Positions 25,379-40,700 of a stretch of 64,000 nucleotides of DNA are shown here, piece by piece. A program made the position numbers and the translations under genes. The stretch comes from Sinohyriopsis cumingii (Eukaryota; Mollusca; Bivalvia; Unionida; Unionidae), in contig CM068827.1 in assembly GCA_028554795.2 (NCBI GenBank), positions 70,157,809-70,221,808 of the forward strand, written 5' to 3'. How positions within the stretch are numbered: the first letter of the stretch is position 1; each line of letters begins with the position of its first letter. The notes below the pieces were generated by a model, which was not told the DNA's origin, did no database searches, and saw only the letters and a program-made list of their open reading frames with translations.

Positions 25379-28083
25379 ACCCTCGCGCTGCTCCTGAAAG
25401 GAATTCTGCTTGTTGTTGTTGTTGTTTGTATATTTTTAACCACTCAGCAGGTGAACATAAAAAAGACTGACGGATATTTGTCTTCAGGTAAAGATTACTG
25501 TATAAACTTAATTTATTTTTCGCCGCTTTTACGAAAGTCTTAAGTATGTGCGTAGTGAGATCTTATTTTAAACAGTACCTCTTTTTGATTTTCAACAAAT
25601 TAAAAAAAATGTTTGCCTATGTTTGAGATGATCATTTATTAATTTCTTCTAGATTAAGATTCTTATTTAGATTCCTATCGAAGTCCGTCGCTAGCAAGAG
25701 AATAAATTAAATTTTACTGGGGTAATGAACGGTAGTAGTTACTGACGTATGGGAAGAAAATTGTCAGTATTTGGGGATGGAAAATCTTTCTAAAAAAATA
25801 TTTTAAAAAGTGGAACTATGGGGCAAATGTGAATGTAATGTTAAAAACTTCCACAAGATTAAATGTGCATTGGCACTAAGGGAGACAATGGGATTTTAAC
25901 ACTGTGTGACACTCTGATACAACCAATTACAAATACTCTCCAAAACCCACACCTACTGACCATCACCTATATTACTGGCTAACACCCCACACTTAAATAA
26001 CCAAAGTAAATCCCAAACATGAAGTGAATTCGACTAAAAGTCGTCCTAAAAATTGAGACCGACTTAAGTGGAGACTAATAAAAGTCCTAAATCTTATATT
26101 AAAAATGACCTAGACCAAACGTCGTCCTAAAATACAGAAATGGACAAAGACTTTAGTGGAACTAAAATAAAAACTATAAATAGTTTAAAGCAAATTAAAA
26201 ACTAATATCTTAATAAGATGTAAAAAATTAAAACAAAATCTTAAAAATAAAACAATAAAGTCAATATTTGTACATTTATTAGAAAATATTGAAAAATAAA
26301 AAAAGAATTTACAAAATTATTAAATTCAATTTCCTATTTAAAAAATATAACGATCAGTTTTAAAAAAGGTTACAACAATAGCAAAGAATAAAATGTATAA
26401 AAAAATTAAAACAGCAAATAAAAATGTAAAACAAGAATTTATGAAAGAAAAGGAAAAGAAAATTGAACAAAATATTTACATTAAGTACAAGTTAGAAAAA
26501 TGTCAAAAGTTTAAAAAAAATTCAAAAACAAAATATCTAAATAAAAATAAAGACAACAAATTTACTCCAAAACAGTTACAAAGCAAAAGTTAATTGAAAC
26601 TAAACGAAAGAAAATATCTGTATAAAACAATAAACTTTTTACAAAAATACAAAACTTACAAGAAAATAGTAACAACTTGGAAACAAACACTGAACGAATT
26701 TCAAACAAAAAGGAGTGAATATTTTTGTTAATTATATGCAAAAGAAATATTTATGTAGCTTGCGACTTTGATCTAAGTTTTTGGGGTTATCCTTTAAATA
26801 AATGAACTTTAATTGAAAAGTAAATAGGTACGGACATAAATGAAAACATTAAATAAGGTAAATAAAAAGATATTCCTAGATATAAAGTGAGATCAATACA
26901 ATAAAATTAAGGTATGTATTGATTTATTACAACACAGTGAATAGTGAAGCTCACATCATGAGTGTTAATTATTTGCTATTGGGTTTTCTATCCCAAAAAA
27001 AACGAACATATCATAAAGCCAATATAAATATAAAGAAACCTCAAATATTTAATTCTTTACTTTTAGTATGACTTAAAAAATGTTGCAACTTTATTTATTA
27101 CAAGACAAAAGGTAAAAACTCATAAATATAAAACTATTATTTTGAGTTTTAAAATGATATTGAGATAATTTTACGAAATTATGTCAACAACTTATTAAAA
27201 ACAGGATGATCTGATTTCTCGGTGTGATAAAAATGTTCAACAACTGCATCGAAGTTACATTACTGTTTCTCTTATCGAATATTTTTTCACAAAAGAATCT
27301 GAAGAGAGCATGATATACATTTTATCATAATATTAAATGCTGATATTATCTGCACTGTCATAAAGAAAGAAAAATCATTTTACTCGTTCAGCAGCTGTTC
27401 TTTATACCTTTTATACCCTGTCGATATTTCTACGATCACCTCAATCTATGTTATACACTGTTCCAGAGAATGTTTTGGATTTGGGTTTAGATTTCTGCAA
27501 TTTCTTGTTGTTGCAGGGATATTTCTCTTTTCTTTTATTTTTGTTGTTGTTGTTTTGTTTTTGTTTTGTTTTGCCGCGCCCCATACGTCACTACCGTAAA
27601 AGATTACGACGATTTGTAACAGAAACATAAAGAAAGAGAGATACATTCTTGCAGCGACAAAAAGAAGAGGACACTTTTGTTCCATAGCAAGAGGAAGTGA
27701 GAGATGAAGACCACTAATACGATCTATGAACTGAGCAAACAGACCTTCAGGAACCGAGAGTCTGTTACATGATATTCTGCTTGTGCTGAAACAGTTAATA
27801 GCTTCTTTGATAAAGCCTAAAAGAACGAGACCAACATTTTCCATGAATTCTAAACCATTAAAAACAACAGATGCAGCGAAACTCAGAAACGGGAATAGAT
27901 TAAGACAACTACAATCAATTATTGAAATTCCACGAATTGTTTGACAACTTTTTAAAACTTTTAAGAGCCATCCATGTCTCTATAAACAGAATAATGGTCA
28001 AAAATACTTGTTTTCTATTTGTGTTTGTATGTTTGTATGTAGGTGTCTGTATATACATGTCAGATCTTTAACGCATCCAGTCA
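24786..28083. other. AT-rich intergenic DNA, no gene seen
   Basis: Contains (AC)n at ~25346-25377. From ~26.1 to ~26.9 kb the plus strand is extremely A-rich. A 132-residue reverse-strand frame at 27446-27844 has no recognised domain and includes low-complexity Lys/Thr. Confidence 0.5.
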
Positions 28084-28290
28084 TTATGTATGTATGTATG
28101 TATGTACGCACGTGTGTGTATGTATGAATGTATGTATATATGTATGCGTGTGTGCGTGAGTGCGTGCGTATGTATGTATGTATGTATGTATGTATAAATG
28201 TATAAATGTGTGTATGTATGTATGTATGTATGTATGTATGTATGTATGTATTGTATGTATGTATGTATGCGTGTGTATGTATGTATGTAT
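28084..28290 (+). repeat. Degenerate (TGTA)n microsatellite
   Basis: Interrupted TGTA/TGCG units. Confidence 0.93.
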
Positions 28291-30305
28291 GAACGATGCA
28301 CTTTACATTTGACACTTTTTACAATACATTTTTTGCAATCTGTTTAATTTTTCATTATTAATTTCGCTTATTTCACAACTTTTTTACGTTTTATTTTGTA
28401 CAATTTGAACAATTTGACTATCTTTTACAAGTGATTTAATTTCTCTAATATTTGAATTTTTTCATGATTTTAGACACTGCTTTAGTTTTCCAAATACTTT
28501 CCTGTAAGTAATTTTCTAAATTTTAAAGTTTTGACAGCAAGTATTAAAATACCTTTCAGTGTTTAACTTCTTCTTACATTGGGTTAATATGTAAAAAAGT
28601 TATTTATTTCAATTATATATTTTTATTTCTGTTGTAAATTTATAAATGTTCATTCGTTTATAATTTTTTTATAAACTGGCTTTGATTTTTCAAATTATCC
28701 CATCTATTTTTAATATCGTTTTAATTTTTTCAATTTTTGGTACATTTTCAATGTTTTTAAATTATTTTAACAATTTTTATTTTTTAGTTTTATTCAAAGC
28801 AATGTTTTATATGTTGAGCTCGCTATTGTTAAATTTGTTTTCGAATGTGACATTTTCAGAAAACAAAGTAATGTTTCTTCTTATCATTGCTTATAATTTT
28901 TGTTCAATATTTTATTTGTTGTTTTCATATTTTGCTGTAAATGTCTTAATTTTGGCAAATCTCCTTTTTACTTTGAAATTTCTTTTTTGCTTTTAAAATT
29001 TTGTTTTTATATATTTTATTTTTTAAGATGAATTTTTAATTTTGATAACATTTTCGACTTAAGTTGTTTACAAACATATTTGTTCTATTAAGTATATCTA
29101 TGATTTTTGTAACTTCTGGCATATGATTTTGTCTAATTTTTTTAATTTTAATTTATAATTGTAAATTGTAGTGAGTATTTGTAGCTGGATTTGGCGTATA
29201 TGCACAAGGTCTATTTTAAGATAATAAAGAATGTCAAACTGCATATATTCTATAAATAGATGCTTACGTCCGTCTTGACAGCTACTAATAATAGAATCAT
29301 TAGTAAATATGTTTACGAGTTGGGCCATTTTCCTATTGATCAGGTGGTATCTTAGAAGTATTAAGTTCATTCCCATTGGATGGTTTAAATCATGTGAGTT
29401 CTTCTACGGAGTTGGAAATTTCCGATTTGTCACGTAAGTAGTGATGAGGAAATGCGTTTTTAGCTTTTTCGCCTGTATATAAATATCTCGGACTGGAAAG
29501 TTTTCTTATTCTTATTTCTAGGGTTCCTGTTGCAGCATCAAGTTTGCAGACGTATTTATGTTCTACTTAAATGTTATTTAAGAGAAAACATTTATTTGGG
29601 TTGTTCAGTATAAATAAAAAGCACTCATTGAACTATAATATTATTGCAACTATTGTGAATTTATCATATGTGTGCTGGTCAACGTCATTTTGACAAAGTC
29701 ACGATTCTTGGCGGAGCAGGACGTTTCTGGATCTGATATTTATACGGAATATTCCATTCTTTTGGACTTTAATAGAACTTTTTCAGGATTATTTTGGATT
29801 CACTTCATAATACTGTAAGTTATTCTCACATTTTCATTTATAACTTTGATATATAAATTATTTGGTAAGTTTTACAAAACTTCTTGGTTTTGCTTCATTC
29901 TGTTACTTAGTTTATGACCACAGATTTGTAACAATCTTGTATTTGTACATTTTTTTTCGGCATTTGTTTTCGTTTTCGTTTAAGTTGTTGTCAGTGTGAC
30001 TTTTAGTCTAAACCATATTTTGTAACATAATATTCCATGTTGTTGCGTCTAAACTAAATTCAAAAGTTAAATTCACAGCGGAATTAACTCTGGTTACATT
30101 CCCCAGCGAAAATATATTTTAAACTAACACTGACTCAGTAAGAAGAGAAAGGTATTGACTGTTATTGAACAAAGACGCACTTATGATATCAAGGAAACCA
30201 CGCTATTCGTAAAACATAATCGGTGATCGACATTGCATTCGTGGTCTGATTCATATGATTCACCTCCATGTTGCGAATGTGGAGTACAGAAGATGACGCA
30301 AGAGT
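28291..30305. other. T-rich intergenic DNA, no gene seen
   Basis: The plus strand is strongly T-rich from ~28.3 to ~29.2 kb, the mirror of the A-rich stretch at 26 kb. The open frames here are Phe/Leu/Ile-rich by composition. Confidence 0.5.
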
Positions 30306-31285
30306 AGTATATGGGGACGAAATAGGGCAATATAAGATTATATAAAGAAAAAAGAGGGGAGGTTGTACCCTACGGACAAGGAGAATTTAACATGGGTGGG
30401 ATAATCTAGGGTCGATTTGAATTTAACATAGGGAATGCATAGCGACAATGTATTGGATATGTATAGGGACAATGGGAATTTAACATAGGGAATGTATAGC
30501 AACAATGTATTGTGTCTTTCTACGGACAAAAGGAATTTAACATGGGTGGGTCTGTCTATGGACAAGGGAAATTTAACATAGCAATAAGGGATTGGGACTG
30601 TATAGTAGTGACAAGAGAAATTTACCATAGCGACAAAGGATTGGGACTGTCCAGGGTCAATGGGAATTTAACATGGTGGGACTATCTGGAGCACTAGATA
30701 GGAATTGAACATGGTCGGGACTGTATAGGGACAAGGGGAATATGATAGGATGACGTCACGGTACTGGACACTGGGGAAACAATGGCAACAATGTTACAAG
30801 GGGCTAACCTCAATCGAGCGGAGTAGTTAGGAACAGTGTTGCAAGTGGCTGACTGAATATGCGCTACTCTAGGAACGATGGACAAATAGAGACATAGACG
30901 TGTGTGGTGTGACCTGTCTTTTTAACGTAGCTTTAACAATTTGTAGTCATATCGCTGCGATGTCTGCAGTGGGGCAGCCTATAGTGATGTCTAGTACCAT
31001 GAGGCATCATGCCGCATACATTTAGCATCATGTCCCACCCAATCACATTATCCTGACACCAAACCGACCAGGCCTAGCACTAACTAACCTCTTAATGCTG
31101 AACGCCAAGCGAGGCAACTGTTTGTACCAGTTTTATAAGTCTTTAACATGGATGGAACCGTCTAGGAGCAATGGCAATTGAACATGGGACTATCTAGGGA
31201 CAAGGGGACCTTGAACATGCATGGGCCTGTCTAGGGACAATGGGGACATTTGTATAGGGCCTGTCTAGGGACAAGGGTGGTAGAA
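30306..31285 (+). repeat. Left terminal repeat of the palindromic viral element
   Basis: Starts AGTATATGGGGACGAAATAG and GGCAATAT, then CCCTACGGACAAGGAGAATT and many ~45-60 bp subrepeats of the type ACAAGGGGAATTTAACATGG. The reverse complement of 46936-47248 matches this from the first base, block by block. A SINE fragment interrupts it at 30.92-31.14 kb. The AG...CT termini fit Polinton-type ends, but no target-site duplication is evident. Confidence 0.8.
30920..31145 (-). mobile_element. 5'-truncated SINE (family 2) inside the left terminal repeat
   Basis: The reverse complement carries the GGCCTGGTCGG, GTCAGGATAATG, GGGTGGGACATGATG and ATATGACTACAAATTGTTAAA signatures of the 19.2-kb copy, but no tRNA head. 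It is absent from the right terminal repeat, so it landed after the two arms existed. Confidence 0.7.
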
Positions 31286-31456
31286 GGCCAAACACAACAC
31301 AGACAGAGACAGACATATACAAATACAAACACGAGATTTATTTATAAAGCATTACCGAGCCCTGAAATTATGTTGGCGGTGTTCATAAATTTGCATAATT
31401 GTAATGATGCTGTAAATAGCTATAATCAAGGAAAAGACAAACGCCAAGCTGGATGT

Positions 31457-31700
31457 GACTAAAAGCAACACTAAAATTACGAAATTGTCCCAGAAATTAA
31501 CGGAGACTAAATATATCCCGGAACATTATATTTCATATTTTCAGACTAAAAGTAGTACAAAAATTATGACATTATCCCTGATTATAGCGGAGACTGAGAA
31601 AATCTGGAACATTAATGTTCAAATGGCTGTGACTAAAAGTAACGCTAAAATTATGAAATTGTCCCAGAATTTAATGGAGATTAAACATATTATATCAATA
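31457..31700 (+). repeat. Imperfect tandem repeat upstream of the first viral gene
   Basis: Three diverged copies of a ~85-bp unit (ACTAAAAGCAACACTAAAAT and GAAATTGTCCCAGAA). It is open in the frame of the next gene but begins outside it; possibly promoter-associated. Confidence 0.6.
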
Positions 31701-32658
31701 ATGGAATCTCGCACAACTAGATTAGCTCGAGAGCGATTAGAGGCAATTTACAAAAATATATTCCAGTTCGTGATTCTGTCAGACAAAAATTACAAGCGTG
31801 TAAGGAGTATCAGGTGGAATTTGTAGAAGGTGCAGAACAATTATTTAAACTGGTTATAAAGGCTATGGAAGGAGTTACAGACGCTACCAAAGGTCTTCTT
31901 CCTACGTTGGAGCAAACCGCTAGAGCAACTGGAAAAAATAGCAGAAGGAACTAAAAAAAAAAAAGATTTTACCAGAACTTCCAGGTAAAAAAGCTGTTGT
32001 TCAACCACAAGTACACAATTACAAGAAGAAATACAACAAGCACTTGAGACTGTTGATAAAGTTCATGAGGAGGTCGGTGATGTAATGGATCTTGTTACGC
32101 CAAAACCAAACGAAAACCACCAGCCCGATTTACCGAAGAAGGTCTTAGACAACTTCAAGAAAATGCTGTAAGGGCTGCCGCAACAATATATCCAGATCGT
32201 GATAAATTATTAGATCCAAACACCGCCAGTTTTCCAGAAAAAATTGGATTCCATTTTTATTTCGAAAGTCTAGTGATAAATACCTAAAATCACTATAAAA
32301 AAATTATAAGGATGATTTTGCGAAATTTGAGAAACAAGTCGAAGAGGTTAAAAGAAAGTCCTTACTGGGAGTTTTGCCATTCAGCCCACCTCGTATTGAG
32401 GAAGAAGAAGTAATTGGAAGTGGTATTGGTTCAGGTACCAGGGGGAGTGGCCCTTTTACTCCATGTCCTAGCAACGTTCTTGCCGATGTTGAAAGACTAG
32501 AAATACTCATTGGAGGAAAACGAACCGGTAATAATTCCCCAGAAATCATTAATGAAGCAGCTGGTATTTGTCAAGGACCATTTACAGGCGGTTTCATGGA
32601 TATTAATGTTTATCGGTCTCTCATTGATGAAATCGTTGATGATTATCACAGTGATTGA
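31701..32658 (+). pseudogene. Left arm gene 1: virus-like structural protein, broken
   Basis: Begins MESRTTRLARER, which the right arm matches with MESRTARLARER. The frame shifts after about 15 residues. A second piece (EGAEQLFKLVIKAMEG) and a third (RFTEEGLRQLQENAVRAAAT) follow, each in another frame, then a longer intact C-terminal piece at 32374-32658 ending in IINEAAGICQ and DINVYRSLIDEIVDDYHSD. The C-terminal stop is a TGA where the right arm continues with Arg. The N-terminus is basic, the middle helical. I recognise the neighbourhood as that of invertebrate Polinton-like elements but cannot assign a precise virion role. Confidence 0.55.
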
Positions 32659-32692
32659 GGGTATACAATTAGATCAGTGACAAGAAAATAAG

Positions 32693-33145
32693 ATGATTAT
32701 ACATAATGCTCAACGTGGACCTGTAATGGTCAAGGTGATAAAGTCGCGATTACCAATATATAAAGTTACCTACGGAGATGGACTCGGTGATGTTGTTCAG
32801 GGTCTATTTGGAAGGATAGCTCCAAAAGCAATACTGATTGCAAAGCAACTGGGAATGAAAGCTATTGATGTTGTTCGTGATAAAGGTATTGGTGTTGTTT
32901 GTGATGTTGCCAGTAAAGCATTCTCATCAATCAAGGAAAGACTAGCATAATTAATACGACGAAAACCGCAGCCAGTAAAATTACTCCGCACCGAGGTTAT
33001 GCCTCCAAATGTTAGTAAAATAATAAATCAAGCTGCAAATCAAAATCTAGAAGAGTTGACTGGTGTACCCATGTCAGAAAAAGAAAAAGAAAAAAGAATA
33101 ACTGCTAGTCTGATAGCAGGAAGTGGTCTTCGTGTTAGACAATAA
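32693..33145 (+). pseudogene. Left arm gene 2: small basic core-like protein, split by a stop
   Basis: The first piece (32693-32950, 85 residues) has a Gly/Val-rich start (YGDGLGDVVQGLFGRIAPKA) and a basic helical end; the second (ATG at 32999, end 33145, 48 residues) follows in frame after one TAA. In the right arm this junction is open, but there the stop lies elsewhere, so the two copies decayed independently. Small size, basic character and position next to the capsid gene suggest a DNA-binding or minor virion protein, as in adenovirus-like gene orders; this is inference. Confidence 0.5.
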
Positions 33146-33158
33146 CAATTATAATAAA

Positions 33159-34366
33159 ATGTTCAAACGTGTATCTGGTCCAGCATTTGACATGGATGCG
33201 CCAGTGCTCAAAGATGAATCTGTGCACGATTATCAATACTATTCTTATTCTACCTGGCTTTGTTAACATTGGTATTATGGCATTCTTTAAAAGTGCCATA
33301 TGAATGATTGATGGAAAACCCATTGAATCATGCCTGAAAACTTATTGCTACGACGATACTTGGCCTTGCAAGATACAGCGATGATTACATAAAATCAGCT
33401 ATTCCGTCAATGATGTTTGCGAAGGATACATCTGATCATCCAGAAGACAGAAACGTGAGAATGAATGCAGCTGGAACTGAAGTTGCATCAATGAATGAAA
33501 ATCACAACGTAGCTCAATGCTAAATGATGAAGAAGAATTTTCATGTATGATTCCACTATCACAAATATTTGGATTTTGTAGACATGTCAGAAAGGTTATT
33601 TTTTGGAGCCGAGCATACATTTGTGCTTGTTAGAAAAGACAACGACAATGATGCAATCTGGCGACCCGACGCAATTGGTGCGTGTATAGTAAGACTAACA
33701 AAACTTTCGTTGTGGATGCCAGTAATGACTCCATCATTCGATGAAGAACAACAGTTACTCTCTTTTATGAGTCAGGGTGGTAGATCATCATTGACATGGT
33801 TGACGATGACAACAGACAGTGTTCAAAGTGAAGTTGTTGGTTTATTTACATAACATACAGCATCACAGCAGAGTGTTTCTGCACCCCGGCATATATTTAT
33901 TGCATTTCAGGGAAATGCACGAGAAAACATACAAACACGAAATCCAATGCTATTTGACATTCTTGGAGTTAGTGAAGTTTCTTTAAGGATAAATGGACAT
34001 CAGGAACCATCCGAAAAAGTATTACTGAGGTTTGATCACAATCATGTAGCACGTGCTTATCATCGGTTGATGACATTCATGGGTAGTGATCAGAATGTTG
34101 ATTCTGGTTTATATACATCTCGGCGTGATTTTACAACGTTGTATCCAATCTATTATTTTTCATTGAAACATTTACAGTTACTCAGGCAATATGTCTTTGA
34201 TATACACTTCCTAGCTCGTGTAGCACGATCATCACCAAGTAGACCTACACCAGTTATTCCTGGTGGTTATAGAGCAATTGTTGTTATACTCTCAGATAAC
34301 GCAATGTTGCTTGAATGTGTTGGTGGACGAATGAGAGTCATTGATGCCCCAGTAGAAAACATGTAA
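33159..34366 (+). pseudogene. Left arm gene 3: major-capsid-like protein (double jelly-roll candidate), broken
   Basis: The N-terminal third is scrambled by frameshifts (MFKRVSGPAF at 33159, then FVNIGIMAFFKSA in another frame). From 33569 a clean frame runs to 34366 with a single internal TAA at 33851. Recognisable blocks are RLFFGAEHTFVLVRKDNDND, LTKLSLWMPVMTPS, FTTLYPIYYFSL and YRAIVVILSDNAMLLECVGG. I recognise this as the family annotated in invertebrates as F54H12.2-like, whose gene context and length fit a double jelly-roll capsid protein. The right arm keeps the N-terminal half instead. Confidence in homology is good; the capsid fold is inferred. Confidence 0.6.
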
Positions 34367-34377
34367 TTAAATCGCTC

Positions 34378-34770
34378 ATGATATTTATAATGTCATATCA
34401 TCATGTTAGTATCAGACTGACTCATGGTCAGATTAAAAAACTACAATCAGTATCAATAAAGAATTCTGGATCAAAAATAATAGTAAAGAAAGATCAGATC
34501 AGAGGTAGTCAAAATAAAATATCACTGACTGAACGTCAACTCAAGCACTTTAATAACGCCAAACGATCAAATATTGGTGTTAAATTTGATCTTTCTGCGG
34601 ATGCCATTAAAGAAGCAGTTAAAACAGGTTGTATATTTCCATTTCTTGCAGCTATACCAGCGTTAATAGCGTTAATTGCCGCTGTGGCTCCAGCTGTTGC
34701 AAAAGCAGCTGCACTTGGTGCTGCTGGAGCTGCTGATAAAAAGTTAAATATAAAAAACTTCAGAGGTGTT
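34378..34770 (+). pseudogene. Left arm gene 4: membrane-active minor capsid-like protein
   Basis: Starts at ATG 34378. The N-terminal ~80 residues repeat a pattern of short Gly/Lys-rich segments, each ending in a hydrophobic-polar strand (LTHGQIKKLQS, LTERQLKHFNNA, FDLSADAIKEAV). After a Cys there is a long hydrophobic Ala-rich segment (PFLAAIPALIALIAAVAPAV) and a Gly/Ala helix. This layout resembles the pVI/pX-type minor proteins next to capsid genes in adenovirus-like elements. The frame runs on to 34896 over the next gene, which looks like loss of the proper stop. Absent from the right arm. Confidence 0.5.
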
Positions 34771-34772
34771 TT

Positions 34773-34919
34773 ATGCGTGATCAATTACCGAAAAAACCAA
34801 ACAATTTTGAAACAGGAATTATTAATCTTGACAAAAGTTCCGATCCATGTAGCCATTTTGATTCGTGTGGGTTGGCACCACCAAAAGAACTTTTAAATTA
34901 CGTAAACACCATAAAAACT
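34773..34919 (+). pseudogene. Left arm gene 5: adenovirus-type cysteine protease, N-terminal remnant
   Basis: ATG at 34773. The sequence has MRDQLP, then ETGIINLD and HFDSCGLAPPKELLNYV, the spaced landmarks of the adenain-like proteases carried by Polintons and adenoviruses. The segment that should hold the catalytic His (the GTHW-type motif) is missing between NLD and FDS, and everything after the first third, including the catalytic Cys, is gone. Certainly inactive. Its reading frame runs on into unrelated downstream sequence to 35183. No protease sequence is seen in the right arm. Confidence 0.6.
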
Positions 34920-35183
34920 CCAGTATGGTATTCAACATTACCAGCACAGACAATAACCGATCTGCCAATATGCGGGCGTGAAACAATTGCTGTACTTACA
35001 ACATTTACGATGTCTACCACAATTTCACGGCGTTGTCCACTCATGACTCCGTCAGGTGGATCTCCTAGATATATGCTAGTGATGTTGGAGCGAAACGACA
35101 AGGAAACATTTGTAGTGGAACCCGATGAAAACCCGATTTATTATTGGTGTCTTGAATCATTCGCTAAATTCCCATCCACTTAA
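34920..35183 (+). pseudogene. Left arm gene 6: C-terminal part of a fibre-like or surface protein
   Basis: In frame with the protease remnant, but homologous to right-arm sequence that follows the fibre-like repeat there (ISRRCPLMTPSGGSPRYM here, ISRHYPLLTPSSGSPGFM there). So the left arm has probably lost the fibre N-terminus in a deletion that fused this tail to the protease. Ends YYWCLESFAKFPST. Confidence 0.45.
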
Positions 35184-35189
35184 AATATA

Positions 35190-35640
35190 ATGAGCATTCC
35201 GATCAACATTCAGCGTTTTAGATACAATCAGGCACGTCAATGGCTAACCAAACTGAAAAATATCGTTCACGAGTATACAATAAAAGTAACAAACATTGCA
35301 GACGTGTAGCTGTTGTTGACATAATTGTGTATTCGGAGTCTGCTGTTATCGCTGGAACAGTTGTATTGATATCAACAATAACAATGACATCTCCAGCAAT
35401 TATAACAATTTGTTTATCAAATACAACAAAAATTGCTGCTCATCTTAATCTCATCGCAAAAAATATGTATAAATAAAAATACAAAACTGCATGATTCTTT
35501 ATTCAAACTTCATACATCAGTGCTGGCTTATTATGTGTTATCTTCGTTATTGACATCGAGTCTCGGCGATGGAATAATATCCGATTTTGTAAATTTACAC
35601 AGATGATTGGAATTTACAAAGATGCAATGACTGTGATAGA
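35190..35640 (+). pseudogene. Left arm gene 7: small membrane protein, frameshifted
   Basis: ATG at 35190 (MSIPINIQRFRYNQARQW); after ~40 residues the frame ends, and the homologous sequence continues in another frame to 35476 with two hydrophobic segments (VIAGTVVLISTITM, SPAIITICLSN). A further frame at ~35545-35600 retains a GDGIISD motif, matched by SDGIISDAEF in the right arm. Two membrane helices plus a soluble C-terminal helix pair; the right-arm copy has the same plan. Precise role unknown. Confidence 0.5.
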
Positions 35641-35657
35641 ATCTACGTCTGATTTAA

Positions 35658-35722
35658 ATAATAATAATAATAATAATAATAACAATAACAATAATAATTA
35701 TAACTATAATAATAATAATAGT
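35658..35722 (+). repeat. (AAT)n tract in the left arm
   Basis: AAT/AAC units that would encode poly-Asn; the mirrored right-arm tract is at 43258-43311. Confidence 0.9.
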
Positions 35723-35759
35723 GTCAACCTCGAACGAGTTATCACAGCAGATTGTCGTT

Positions 35760-36904
35760 AATACAACCCCGTCAAGAACAACGATGATAATCTAAAATAG
35801 CTATCACTGTTCACGAACCAACATTATAAGCTGCGATAGAAATATATTCGCAAGATTATTCTGTAGATATTTATCAATCATCAATCAGAATTGTGTTAGG
35901 ATGGCCAGAAATTCCGCATGTTCATCAAGGACCACCAGAACCACAACGCGACGAATTCTTCACAGACAAGAAAATATGCTTAAAGGATCCAGAATATCGA
36001 AAAATATATCCATGGAATAGTGGATATCATCATTTTGAATTTGATGAAAAAGTTTCTGGCTAACCAAAAGTTTTACCTACAACCAAAAATGTTGTTGGAG
36101 TTCCTTCTATCCTACCAGAAGATTTATTTAATTTTTCTGAAACTCCTAACTAAGACTTTATTAATTTATGTGCTAAAAGAATTAAAAACAAACATCAAAT
36201 TATATTTAATTTATTTTCTAGTGTCATACAATACAACAATAACGACTTAAAACAACAAAATGTTGAAACAATACAACATTTTAATCAAGTTACAGCAGAC
36301 CTTGAGTATGTCAATTTAGTTATTACTGAGTCTTTAATCTTCGGACGATATAGATTTACGAGTAAACCCCGGAAACAATTATTTGCTGAACATTATAAAA
36401 TAACCGAAGCAGAATTACCAACATTCGTAATACGAGAATTTAGAACCGACGAACTAAAAAATATCAGTCAACGATCTTATCAATGAAAACTTTCCAAATA
36501 TTGTTGAGTCATGTAGAAAAATAGCCCCACCAGAAATTATTCTCAAACATAACAAAAATCCGTACGTTGGAGGTCGTCATATTTCACCAGGAATTGTTAA
36601 TATACCATCAATAATTTTAGTTAATCTTGTATGTAATGCAATTGGCGGCAGCTATCAAATCGATCTTGAAAAATCAAATCAGGCTCAGGAAGGATATATT
36701 CTGTATGCATTTACGCCTCAAGTACCTCCTGGATATTTGATTGTACGAGAGTCTATTAATCCGGTTTATCTACGTTGTCATAATCCGCTATTATCAAGGA
36801 TACATTTCAAGCTTATTGACCAATCCGGATACTTGCTTGATTTGAGACAGGTAGATCCGAAAATAAATTTGTATATGAGATCAAATCTTCCCGTTCTTGA
36901 TTGA
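35760..36904 (+). pseudogene. Left arm gene 8: large penton-like structural protein, near-complete but broken
   Basis: One frame runs from ~35770 to 36483 with only a few stops, then a -1/+2 shift, then a clean frame to TGA at 36902. Blocks include YQSSIRIVLGWPEIP, the middle helical region around YNNNDLKQQNVETIQ, YVGGRHISPGIVNIPS, and a C-terminal beta-rich end (LRCHNPLLSRIHFKLIDQSG, YLLDLRQV). The right arm reads the same blocks. A large late protein downstream of the capsid gene with a beta-strand C-terminus suggests a penton or vertex protein; this role is inference. Confidence 0.5.
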
Positions 36905-37744
36905 TATTCAATCCTGGTTCATAATCAGGGGAAATAAAATATATATAACAATTTTTTTACTGATTCTCAATCAGATTTAGGTATATGATATTCAAAATAA
37001 CAAAAATCAGACAGATTTTATCATTGATGACGTAAAATGATACTCAAAGTAACGAAAATTAGTTAGATTTTAAAATTGTATAGGTATATTACCCATAATT
37101 TTTCAGATTATCAAACAATTATATCGAATTCACGGGTATATTAGCCAATTAAATCAGATTATCAAATAATTTCATCAAATTGGCGGTGTAATTAATACTT
37201 AAAGTAATAAAAATCTCAGAAAAATTAAAAAATTACATAAAATAGTAATAATTTCATTCTAGAACTTGTAAAGGAACAATCAATATAGCATAACAAAATG
37301 TATTTTTTACTGATTCTCGTCCAGATTTCAGGTAAATGATACTTAAAATCATGAAAGTCAGTCAGATTTTAAAATTTGATGGGTGAATGGTACTTAAAAT
37401 AAAAAAATTAGTTAAATTTTATAATTTGATGGGGTGAATGGTACTTAAAAAATTTTAAAACAGTCAGATCTTAAAATTTGATGGGGTATATGGTGCTTAA
37501 GATAATAAAAATCGCATCGGAAACAGAAAATTACATAAAAAATATTATTTTCAGAATCAGAATAAATATTATTATCAGAATAAATATTATAATCTTGTTC
37601 TTCACTGAATCTCAAACTTGATAGGGTGAATGGTACTTAATGTCATGAAAATTAGTCATATATTGTAATTTGATAGGTCGAATGATACTCGTAAACAGAA
37701 AAATGCATAAATTTTGCAATTGTTTGATGCATAACAGTTTCACC
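36905..37744 (+). repeat. AT-rich ~55-60 bp tandem repeats, left arm
   Basis: Degenerate copies of GATGGGGTGAATGGTACTTA followed by AAATAATGAAAATCAGTCAG and ATTTTAAAATTT. The reverse complement of 41225-41750 is the same array. Genes from both sides converge here, so it may hold termination or replication signals. Confidence 0.75.

Positions 37745-40700
<2,956 letters not shown>

Noticed and set aside
27446-27844. 132-residue reverse-strand ORF as a gene
   Set aside because: No recognised domain, low-complexity tail, no splice or promoter support.
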